From assembly GCA_965213545.1 (NCBI GenBank), contig CBDBZL010000001.1, positions 124,001-188,000 on the forward strand: 64,000 bases of DNA, given 5' to 3'. The notes under the pieces were generated by a model that was not told the DNA's origin, searched no databases, and saw only the letters and a list, made by a program, of their open reading frames with translations. Shown here in pieces: positions 42,664 through 50,276 of the stretch; position 1 is the stretch's first letter, and the number at the start of each line of letters is the position of its first letter. This stretch comes from CBDBZL01 sp965213545 (GTDB lineage Bacteria; Pseudomonadota; Alphaproteobacteria; Sphingomonadales; Sphingomonadaceae). The position numbers were made by a program, and so were the translations under genes.

Positions 42664-44829
42664 ATGGAGCTCATCGCAATCGCCATCGTGCTGGGGCTTG
42701 TGGCGGTTGTCTACGGGTTTCTCACCGCCCGCCAGGTGGTGGGCGCGGATGCCGGCAATGCGCGGATGCAGGAGATCGCCGGCGCTATCCAGGAGGGCGC
42801 GCAGGCTTACCTGTCTAGGCAATATACCACCATTTCCATCGTCGGGGTGATCGTGGCGATCATCGTCGGCGCATTCCTGGGCCTTATTCCCGCAATCGGC
42901 TTCGTGCTCGGAGCGGTGCTTTCGGGAGCCGCCGGTTTTATCGGCATGATCATCTCGGTGCGCGCCAATGTCCGTACCGCTGCGGCGGCGCAGGTCGGGC
43001 TGCAGCAAGGGTTGACGCTGGCTTTTCGCGCAGGCGCGATCACCGGGATGCTGGTTGCCGGGCTGGCGCTGCTGGCGATCTCGGTGTTCTTCGCCGTGCT
43101 GACCGGCGTTGTCGGTCACGCGGCCAACAGCCGGGAAGTGATCGACGGACTGGTCGGCCTTGCCTTCGGTGCCTCGCTGATCTCGATCTTTGCCAGGCTC
43201 GGCGGCGGCATCTTCACCAAGGCGGCGGATGTCGGCGCGGATCTGGTCGGCAAGGTGGAAGCCGGCATTCCCGAGGACGACCCGCGCAACCCCGCGGTCA
43301 TCGCCGACAATGTGGGCGACAACGTGGGCGACTGCGCGGGCATGGCCGCCGATCTGTTCGAGACCTATGTGGTCACCGTGGGTGCCACCATGGTGCTGAC
43401 AGCGCTGCTGTTCACCGGGCTTGGCGACATGCTGATGCCGCTGATGACGCTGCCGCTGCTGATCGGCGGGGTGTGCATCGTCACCTCCATCATCGGCACC
43501 TATTTCGTGCGCCTGGGTGGCGGCACCAATATCATGGGCGCGATGTACAAGGGTTTCCTGGTCACCGCGATCCTGGCGGTGCCGGCGATCTGGCTGGCGA
43601 TGCAGGTGGCGCTGGGCGACATGAACCTGCTGATCGGCGCAGTTCAGCTCGATCCCAATATCCAGAACCTCGACCCCACCGCGTCGTTGGCCGAGGAAGG
43701 CACCGCCGCGCAGCTTGTCGCCTTCACCGGCTGGGACCTGTTCTGGTGCGCGATGCTGGGCCTGGTCATTACCGGGCTCATCATCTGGATCACCGAATAT
43801 TATACCGGCACCAATTACCGCCCGGTGCGCTCGATCGCCAAGTCCAGCGAGACGGGTCATGGCACTAATGTCATCCAGGGCCTGGCGATCAGCCTGGAAG
43901 CGACCGCGCTGCCCACCCTCGTGATCGTGGCGGGCATCATCATTGCCTTCCAGCTCGCTGGGCTGATGGGCATTGCCTATGCCGCGACCGCCATGCTTGC
44001 GCTCGCCGGGATGGTGGTGGCGCTCGATGCCTATGGTCCTGTCACCGACAATGCCGGCGGCATCGCCGAGATGGCCGGGCTTGATGATGCGGTGCGCGAG
44101 AAGACCGATGCACTGGACGCGGTGGGCAACACCACCAAGGCGGTAACCAAGGGTTATGCGATCGGATCGGCGGGGCTGGCCGCGCTGGTGCTGTTCGCTG
44201 CCTACACGACCGATCTGGCAGAATTTTTCCCCGGGCTCGATGTCGATTTCAGCCTCGAGAACCCCTATGTCATCGTCGGTCTACTGCTCGGCGCGCTGCT
44301 GCCATATCTGTTCGGCGCGATGGGGATGACCGCGGTGGGCCGCGCGGCGGGCGACGTGGTGAAGGACGTGCGCGACCAGTTCGCCAAGGATCCCGGCATC
44401 ATGGCGGGCACCTCGCGCCCCGACTATGCGCGCACGGTGGACCTGGTCACCAAGGCGGCGATCAAGGAGATGATCGTCCCCTCGCTGCTCCCGGTGCTAG
44501 CGCCGATCGTGGTCTATTTCACCATCACCGCGGTGGCGGGCCAGGTGAACGGCTTTGCCGCGCTGGGTGCGCTACTGCTGGGCGTGATCGTTGGCGGGCT
44601 GTTCGTGGCGCTGTCGATGACCAGCGGCGGCGGGGCCTGGGACAATGCCAAGAAGTATATCGAGGATGGCCATCACGGCGGTAAGGGGTCCGAGGCGCAC
44701 AAGGCGGCAGTGACCGGTGACACGGTGGGCGATCCTTACAAGGACACCGCCGGACCGGCCGTGAACCCGATGATCAAGATCACCAATATCGTCGCGCTGC
44801 TGCTGCTCGCGGCATTGGCGGGGCACTAG
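42664..44829 (+). CDS. hppA: Membrane-bound proton-translocating pyrophosphatase, K+-independent
   Basis: A 721-residue, about 16-helix pump that couples PPi hydrolysis to proton export. The catalytic loop is GGGIFTKAADVGADLVGKVEAGIPEDDPRNPAVIADNVGDNVGDCAG with the Asp/Glu/Lys ligands of PPi-Mg. The C-terminal half has DAYGPVTDNAGGIAEMAG and GNTTKAVTKGYAIGSAG; the Lys in GNTTKA (versus Ala in K+-dependent forms) makes this the K+-independent type. ATG 42664 follows gggaggaatgcaaacgcc; a closer ATG at 42653 is out of frame. Probably monocistronic. Confidence 0.96.
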   Translation: MELIAIAIVLGLVAVVYGFLTARQVVGADAGNARMQEIAGAIQEGAQAYLSRQYTTISIVGVIVAIIVGAFLGLIPAIGFVLGAVLSGAAGFIGMIISVRANVRTAAAAQVGLQQGLTLAFRAGAITGMLVAGLALLAISVFFAVLTGVVGHAANSREVIDGLVGLAFGASLISIFARLGGGIFTKAADVGADLVGKVEAGIPEDDPRNPAVIADNVGDNVGDCAGMAADLFETYVVTVGATMVLTALLFTGLGDMLMPLMTLPLLIGGVCIVTSIIGTYFVRLGGGTNIMGAMYKGFLVTAILAVPAIWLAMQVALGDMNLLIGAVQLDPNIQNLDPTASLAEEGTAAQLVAFTGWDLFWCAMLGLVITGLIIWITEYYTGTNYRPVRSIAKSSETGHGTNVIQGLAISLEATALPTLVIVAGIIIAFQLAGLMGIAYAATAMLALAGMVVALDAYGPVTDNAGGIAEMAGLDDAVREKTDALDAVGNTTKAVTKGYAIGSAGLAALVLFAAYTTDLAEFFPGLDVDFSLENPYVIVGLLLGALLPYLFGAMGMTAVGRAAGDVVKDVRDQFAKDPGIMAGTSRPDYARTVDLVTKAAIKEMIVPSLLPVLAPIVVYFTITAVAGQVNGFAALGALLLGVIVGGLFVALSMTSGGGAWDNAKKYIEDGHHGGKGSEAHKAAVTGDTVGDPYKDTAGPAVNPMIKITNIVALLLLAALAGH

Positions 44830-44893
44830 ACCCGAGCGCCGGGCCGCGCGGGCTGGTTGACCTGGCGTGGAGCCTTGCGCATGGCGCGCGGCG

Positions 44894-45790
44894 ATGAACC
44901 CGGTTGCACCACCGCTCCTGACGCCTGAGCAACTGGTCGCGGACCTGGTGCTGCTGCTCGATCTCGAGCCGGCCGGGGGCGACCGGTTCATCGGTCGGCA
45001 AAAACCCGATGGTACGGGCCGCGTGTTCGGTGGCCAGGCCATCGCGCAGGCATTTGGTGCGGCACGGCGAACCGTTGCCGCGGATCGCCACGCCCACTCG
45101 CTGCACGCCTATTTCCTGCGCGCGGGATCGGATGACCTGCCGATCGATCTCAAGGTGGAGCGCGATTTCGACGGCGGCAGCTTTTCCAACCGAAGGGTGA
45201 TCGCAAGCCAGCGCGGCCAGCCCATCCTCAACTTGGCCGCCTCGTTCCAGCGCACGCAGTCGGGCTTCTCGCACCAGGCGGACGCGATGCCGCGGGTTCC
45301 CCCGCCAGAGGATCTGAAACCCGATAGCGAGGTGGCGCGCGAGGTGGCTGAGCAACTTGCCCCCGGCCCGGTGCGTCAACTGCTATTGCGTCCCCAGCCG
45401 GTCGATCTGCGCCCGGTCGCAACACCGCCCTGGCTTGAGCAGGAACCACGCGCGCCGCTCGCCCAGGCCTGGTTCCGCACCGTGGCATCGCTGCCCGACG
45501 ACATGGCGGTTCACCGTGCGGTGCTGGCCTATATCAGCGATTTCCAGGTTCTCGCCACCGCCATGCTGCCCCATGGGCTGAGCCTGGCGCGGGGCAATAT
45601 CCGCTCCGCCAGCCTCGACCACGCCTTGTGGTTCCATGACGACTTTCGCGTCGACGACTGGCTGCTTTACACCACCGATGCGCCATGGAGCGGCGGCGCG
45701 CGGGGCTTTGGCCGCGGGCAGATTTTCACGCGCGACGGACGGCTGGTGGCGAGTGTGGCACAAGAAGGAATGCTGCGCCCGGTATCATAA
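44894..45790 (+). CDS. tesB: Acyl-CoA thioesterase II
   Basis: A 298-residue double hot-dog thioesterase. DGTGRVFGGQAIAQAFGAARRTV (with Gly-Gly-Gln) is the CoA-side signature; LHAYFLRAGSDDLPIDLKVERDFDGGSFSNRRV follows. The second half ends SLDHALWFHDDFRVDDWLLYTTDAPWSGGARGF, with the catalytic Asp/Ser/Gln system. It cleaves medium- to long-chain acyl-CoA. ATG 44894 is chosen over ATG 44867 by conservation. It ends 135 bases before the convergent second PEP-CTERM gene, with a strong hairpin between. Confidence 0.94.
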   Translation: MNPVAPPLLTPEQLVADLVLLLDLEPAGGDRFIGRQKPDGTGRVFGGQAIAQAFGAARRTVAADRHAHSLHAYFLRAGSDDLPIDLKVERDFDGGSFSNRRVIASQRGQPILNLAASFQRTQSGFSHQADAMPRVPPPEDLKPDSEVAREVAEQLAPGPVRQLLLRPQPVDLRPVATPPWLEQEPRAPLAQAWFRTVASLPDDMAVHRAVLAYISDFQVLATAMLPHGLSLARGNIRSASLDHALWFHDDFRVDDWLLYTTDAPWSGGARGFGRGQIFTRDGRLVASVAQEGMLRPVS

Positions 45791-45878
45791 GGTATCGTAG
45801 CAGGCTGACGGGGCTTTCAGGCACGGCGAAAGGTGCCGGCGTGTCGGTCTTATAACTCGAGACGAGTCCCGGGAGATC

Positions 45879-45918
45879 TGCAAGGCGTCACCAGCGCCAG
45901 GGCCGGTGACGCCTTGCA
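45879..45918. terminator. Strong hairpin between tesB and the PEP-CTERM gene
   Basis: tgcaaggcgtcacc (45879-45892) pairs perfectly over 14 bases with ggtgacgccttgca (45905-45918) around a 12-base loop. There is no T run on either side, so it may be a factor-dependent or bidirectional transcript end between the convergent genes, or an RNA stability element. Confidence 0.6.
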
Positions 45919-45925
45919 TCACGCC

Positions 45926-46462
45926 TTAGGCGTAGCTTACCGTAAGCTTGGTGCGACGCCGCGCCGCGCGGGCGGTTGCACCCACGAAGGCAAAACCGAT
46001 CAGCATCATCGCCCATGTGGCGGGCTCGGGAATGGCTTGTGCCACCTCGGATATAACCAGCGTGCTGCGGCCCGTAGCCAAGCCGGTGAACTGGAAGGTT
46101 CCGGTCTGGAAAACAGGGCTACCATCGACGAACGAGAACACGTCGGTCCCGCCGAACTGGGTGAACGGCAGCCCGGCGCCGGTGATGTTGAGCGCTGCAA
46201 GAATATTTCCCGAGCCGAAATTGACGTTCGCGGTTCTTTCCATTCCGTTGAAAGTGCCGGCAACGTTGTTGAAAAAGATCTGGCTTCCGCCCAGGATAGG
46301 CTGCGAATTCACCCGATCGGGGACGACAGGGTTGCTCTGCAGCGTGAAGGTTGCGCTACGCGATCCGCTCAGTTCGAAAAGCAATGTCGCAGCCGACGCC
46401 GGCGTGGCGGCGACGATGGCGGCAGCAGCGGCGCTGGCGGCAAGGAGAAATCGTGATTTCAT
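45926..46462 (-). CDS. PEP-CTERM sorted exported protein, small
   Basis: A 178-residue secreted protein. The signal LLAASAAAAAIVAATPASAA covers residues 6-25. The middle (beta-rich, with Asn/Phe/Gly) carries no recognised domain. The end is IPEPATWAMMLIGFAFVGATARAARRR, the PEP-CTERM signal with PEPxxWA, helix and basic tail. It differs from the 338-residue copy at 33 kb except for that end. A 251-base AT-richer gap lies upstream (46463-46713) with no gene seen; the promoter must be there. Confidence 0.9.
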   Translation of the reverse strand: MKSRFLLAASAAAAAIVAATPASAATLLFELSGSRSATFTLQSNPVVPDRVNSQPILGGSQIFFNNVAGTFNGMERTANVNFGSGNILAALNITGAGLPFTQFGGTDVFSFVDGSPVFQTGTFQFTGLATGRSTLVISEVAQAIPEPATWAMMLIGFAFVGATARAARRRTKLTVSYA

Positions 46463-46713
46463 GGTTCAAGTGTCCCTGGATGGCTTGATCAGGAGATTGA
46501 TCATTAGGTATTACGGGTATTGATCCGTTTTGGATGCAAACGCAATGACCAGACCGCCTGTTAACTCCCCGAAAATAGTATCTGATCCGCTTTGGAACAG
46601 TTTGTCGTCGCACAAGCCTAGAACCAAGCCTATCTGATGAATAGAGCAGAAGTATCATTAGGCTTAAGCGCTTTCTTGCTGATTGCTTAAGGCGGATCCT
46701 AAAGCACAACCGC

Positions 46714-48654
46714 TCAGCCCCTTGTATGGTAGAAATCGTAGACTTGGCGGGCAACCGCCTCGCTTACACCGGGGACGCGCTTGAGATCGTCGAGCGCGGC
46801 AGCGCGAACCTTGCCAGCGGTGCCGAAGTGAAGCAGCAGCGCGCGCTTTCTTGCCGGGCCAATCCCCGGAATCTCGTCCAGCGGCGAGGCGCTGATTGCC
46901 CGGCTGCGCTTGGCCCGGTGCGCGCCGATCGCGAAGCGATGCGCCTCATCGCGTAGCCGCTGAAGATAGAACAGCACGGGTGAGTTGGGCGGCAGGATCT
47001 TCTCGCGCCCGTCCGGAAAATGGAACACTTCGCGCCCCTCGCGCCCATGATGCGGACCCTTGGCAATGCCGACGAACGGCACCTCCTCGATACCCAGCTC
47101 CTCCAGCGTGTCGCGTGCCGACGCCACCTGCCCCTTGCCGCCGTCGATCAGCACCAGGTCGGGCCATGAACCGCTCGTCCCGTCCGGGTCCTCCTCCATG
47201 ACACGAGCGAAGCGGCGCGAGAGCATTTCGCGCATCATGGCAAGATCATCATCGCTTTGTGCCGAGCGGATATTGAACTTGCGATACTGGTTCTTGAGAA
47301 AGCCTTCGGGACCCGCCACGATCATCGCGCCGACCGCCTTGGTCCCCTGGATATGGCTGTTGTCATAGACCTCGATCCGCGCGGGCACGTCGGCAAGTTC
47401 GAAGAAGTCGGTCAGCTCGCGCATGATCCGCGCCTGCGTCCCGGTCTCCGCCAGCCGTCGGTCGAGCGCTTCGGTCGCGTTGCGGCTCGCCTGTTCGAGA
47501 AGCCGCCGCCGGTCGCCGCGCTGCGGCACGCTGATCTCCACGCGCCGGCCGGCCAACTCGCAAAATGCCTGTTCGAGAAGTTCGCGCTCGGGCAGCTCGC
47601 GATCGACAAGAATAGTGCGCGGCGGCGGAACTTCCTCGTAGAACTGGGCCAGCACCTTGGCCAGCACCTCCTCCTTCTCCAGCTCGGCGGTGTGCGAGGG
47701 GAAGAAGGCGCGGTGCCCCCAGTTCTGCCCGCCGCGCACGAAAAAACCCTGGATGGCGATGTGCCCGCCCTTGGCCGCGAGCGCGAAGACGTCGGCATCG
47801 CCCAACGCGCTCGCGTTGACAGCCTGCGTTCCCTGGATGAAGGTCGCCGCGCGCAACCGGTCGCGCAGCATCGCAGCGGTCTCGAAATCGAGGTCCTGCG
47901 AGGCCTTGGCCATCTGCGTCTCTATCTTGGCCTGTACCGCGCCCGATCTACCGCCCAGGAAATCGCGTGCCTCGGCGATCAGCTCGTCATACCCGGCCTT
48001 GTCGATCCGGCCCACGCATGGCGCCGAGCAGCGCTTGATCTGGTACAGCAGGCACGGCCGGTCGCGCCGTGAGAAGAAGCTGTCGGTGCACGAGCGCAGC
48101 AGGAACAGCTTCTGGAGCGCATTGATCGTGGTGTTGACCGAACCCGCGCTGGCGAAGGGGCCGTAATAATCGCCCGGCGCCCGCCTCGCACCGCGATGCT
48201 TCATGATACGGGGAAAATCATGGCCCGCTCGCAGCAGGATGAAGGGGAAGCTCTTGTCGTCGCGCAGCAGCACGTTGAACGGCGGGCGGAACCGCTTAAT
48301 GAACTGCGCCTCGAGCAGCAGCGCCTCGGCCTCGCTATTGGTGGTGACGATCTCCATTGCCCTGGTTTGCGACACCATCCGCTGCAGCCGGCTCGAAAGC
48401 GCCTTGACCTGCGCGTAGTTGGCCACCCTGGCCTTGAGTGCGCGCGCCTTGCCGACATAAAGCACTTCGCCACGCGCATCGACCATGCGGTAGACGCCCG
48501 GGTCGGGTTTGAGCGTGCGCACCGTCTGACGGATGGCGGCAAGGCCCGCTTCCAGATCGGGTTGGGCAAAGCGCACCGTGTCCGTAGCGCGCTCCTCGAG
48601 GAAACGCGCAGAGCCTCGCGGGTCGTTCGGAGATCCTGCCTTGGTCCGGGACAT
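46714..48654 (-). CDS. uvrC: Excinuclease ABC subunit C
   Basis: A 646-residue nucleotide-excision nuclease. The GIY-YIG domain is PGVYRMVDARGEVLYVGKARALKARVANY near residue 50, followed by a CSAPCVGRI zinc-like Cys stretch and a UVR helix. The RNase H-like 5' incision domain has EVYDNSHIQGTKAVGAMIVAGPEGF and VLIDGGKGQVASA with the catalytic Asp. Helix-hairpin-helix motifs SPLDEIPGIGPARKRALLLHFG close it. ATG 48654 is chosen over the ORF limit 48732 because conserved sequence begins there. It is divergent from the haem peroxidase gene. Confidence 0.96.
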   Translation of the reverse strand: MSRTKAGSPNDPRGSARFLEERATDTVRFAQPDLEAGLAAIRQTVRTLKPDPGVYRMVDARGEVLYVGKARALKARVANYAQVKALSSRLQRMVSQTRAMEIVTTNSEAEALLLEAQFIKRFRPPFNVLLRDDKSFPFILLRAGHDFPRIMKHRGARRAPGDYYGPFASAGSVNTTINALQKLFLLRSCTDSFFSRRDRPCLLYQIKRCSAPCVGRIDKAGYDELIAEARDFLGGRSGAVQAKIETQMAKASQDLDFETAAMLRDRLRAATFIQGTQAVNASALGDADVFALAAKGGHIAIQGFFVRGGQNWGHRAFFPSHTAELEKEEVLAKVLAQFYEEVPPPRTILVDRELPERELLEQAFCELAGRRVEISVPQRGDRRRLLEQASRNATEALDRRLAETGTQARIMRELTDFFELADVPARIEVYDNSHIQGTKAVGAMIVAGPEGFLKNQYRKFNIRSAQSDDDLAMMREMLSRRFARVMEEDPDGTSGSWPDLVLIDGGKGQVASARDTLEELGIEEVPFVGIAKGPHHGREGREVFHFPDGREKILPPNSPVLFYLQRLRDEAHRFAIGAHRAKRSRAISASPLDEIPGIGPARKRALLLHFGTAGKVRAAALDDLKRVPGVSEAVARQVYDFYHTRG

Positions 48655-48711
48655 ACGGGGGCGAAGATAGGGGCTTGGCGAGCGATCGGCAAAGGTCGTG
48701 AATGTGACACT

Positions 48712-48727
48712 AATTTGCTGCCAAATT
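48712..48727. promoter_or_regulatory. 16-bp inverted repeat, possible operator
   Basis: aatttg (48712-48717), a four-base spacer and caaatt (48722-48727) form a perfect six-base palindrome in AT-rich DNA amid GC-rich surroundings, between uvrC and the haem peroxidase gene. A second, weaker inverted repeat (ctgccct at 48751-48757 and agggcag at 48780-48786) lies nearer the peroxidase start. It may bind a dimeric regulator; the identity is unknown. Confidence 0.4.
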
Positions 48728-48831
48728 GTCATCCCGTTGATTAACCGCGTCTGCCCTTTTACTTACATCCCATTCGTGTAGGGCAGAAATTCCGCAACAC
48801 GACCCTGCGGCATATTCAGGAGAGAAAGATC

Positions 48832-50250
48832 ATGAGCGCACACGAACATCATGGGATGAAGCCGCTTCAGGGCATCGCCAAATTCTGTCGCCTTGGTCAC
48901 GAAGATGCTGGGCATCAGCGCGAGGATCGCTTCGGGCGAATGTTTCCGCGTTTGGCGCCCGCCTATACGCCGCCGCATCTTTTGCAGGAAGTGGGCCGCA
49001 GGAACGGACCGATGGACGGCAAGTCCGCCAGCGACCGCACCGATAGCGTGTCTGTCGGCATGGTGTTCTTCGGCCAGTTCGTCGACCACGACATCACGCT
49101 GGATGCATCGACCAGTTTCAACACGGTGGTTAGTCGGCCAGGCGAGATCGCCAATGTGAGAACGCCCACCCTCGATCTCGATTCGATCTACGGCACCGGA
49201 CCCGAAGCGCAGCCCTACCTGTACCAGCATGACGGCCCCTTCGCCGGGGCAAAGCTGCTGACAGGTGCCGATAATCCTAGCCAGGCCGGCTTGGCGGCGG
49301 ATGACCTGCTGCGCGCACCCAGCGGCCGGGCAATAATCGGCGACCCTCGCAATGATGAGAACCGGGTGATCAGCCAGCTCCATCTGGCGATCATCCGTTT
49401 CCACAACCACGTTTGCGACACGCTCCACGCCGAGGACGGGCTCGCCGGCAGCGCGCTTTACGAGCATGCCCGCCGTCAGACGAGCTGGCACTACCAGTGG
49501 GCGTTGGTGAACGACTTCCTTGTAGCCATGTGCGGACGCCCGGTGGTTGAGCGAATCCTGGGTTGCGGGCGGCAGCACTATTGTTCGCGCACGCCCTTCA
49601 TCCCGGTCGAATTCGCGGTCGCGGCCTATCGGTTCGGCCATTCGATGATCCCGATGAAGGTGCAGGTAAAAAATGGGAGCGACGCTCTCGAGCTGTTCGG
49701 CATAGTGCTCGGTCATGGTTTCAGCGCGTTGACGGACCCCGCCGGCGTGGTCGACATGAACGAGCTGTTCGACACGCCTGCCGGCGCGCATGTCACGAGG
49801 GCACAGAAGCTTGACACCAAGCTTGCCGGCGACCTGCTGCAGCTGCCCTTCGTCCAGCCGCCGGGAGAAGCATCACTGGCAACGCGCAACTTGCTGCGCG
49901 GCAACACCTTCCTGCTGCCCGGCGGCGAGAAGGTGGCCGAGGCCATCGGCTGCGACACCAACGTCATCGCCAAGGTAACCCAGAAGGTCGCATCGCTGGG
50001 GACCGGCCTGTCGGAGCACGGTATTCCCCTGTGGCTGTACATCCTGGCCGAGGCCGAGGTAATCGGCCGCGCCGAACCCGATGGCAGCAGCAAGGAAGGC
50101 GAGGGGCTGGGACCTGTAGGAGCAACCATCGTCGCCGAAACCATCATCGGCCTGCTCGAGCTGGACGATCACTCCTACCTGGGAGCCAACCGCAACTGGG
50201 GACCACGGCCGACCTGGGATACGTTGGGCAAGATCGTCACCGCCGGGTGA
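48832..50250 (+). CDS. Animal-type haem peroxidase
   Basis: A 472-residue peroxidase of the animal/cyclooxygenase superfamily. The distal His is in VFFGQFVDHDITLDAS, a calcium-like loop follows in TPTLDLDSIYGTG, and the proximal His is in VAAYRFGHSMIPM. GDPRNDENRVISQLHLAIIRFHN is the family's typical distal-side Asp/Asn segment. No signal peptide is visible at the N-terminus (MSAHEHHGMKPLQGIAKFCRL), so it may be cytoplasmic or exported by another route. Substrate unknown. It converges with a large TonB receptor, ending 26 bases from it. Confidence 0.88.
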   Translation: MSAHEHHGMKPLQGIAKFCRLGHEDAGHQREDRFGRMFPRLAPAYTPPHLLQEVGRRNGPMDGKSASDRTDSVSVGMVFFGQFVDHDITLDASTSFNTVVSRPGEIANVRTPTLDLDSIYGTGPEAQPYLYQHDGPFAGAKLLTGADNPSQAGLAADDLLRAPSGRAIIGDPRNDENRVISQLHLAIIRFHNHVCDTLHAEDGLAGSALYEHARRQTSWHYQWALVNDFLVAMCGRPVVERILGCGRQHYCSRTPFIPVEFAVAAYRFGHSMIPMKVQVKNGSDALELFGIVLGHGFSALTDPAGVVDMNELFDTPAGAHVTRAQKLDTKLAGDLLQLPFVQPPGEASLATRNLLRGNTFLLPGGEKVAEAIGCDTNVIAKVTQKVASLGTGLSEHGIPLWLYILAEAEVIGRAEPDGSSKEGEGLGPVGATIVAETIIGLLELDDHSYLGANRNWGPRPTWDTLGKIVTAG

Positions 50251-50276
50251 CGAGGGTCGGCGATCTGGCGGATAGC

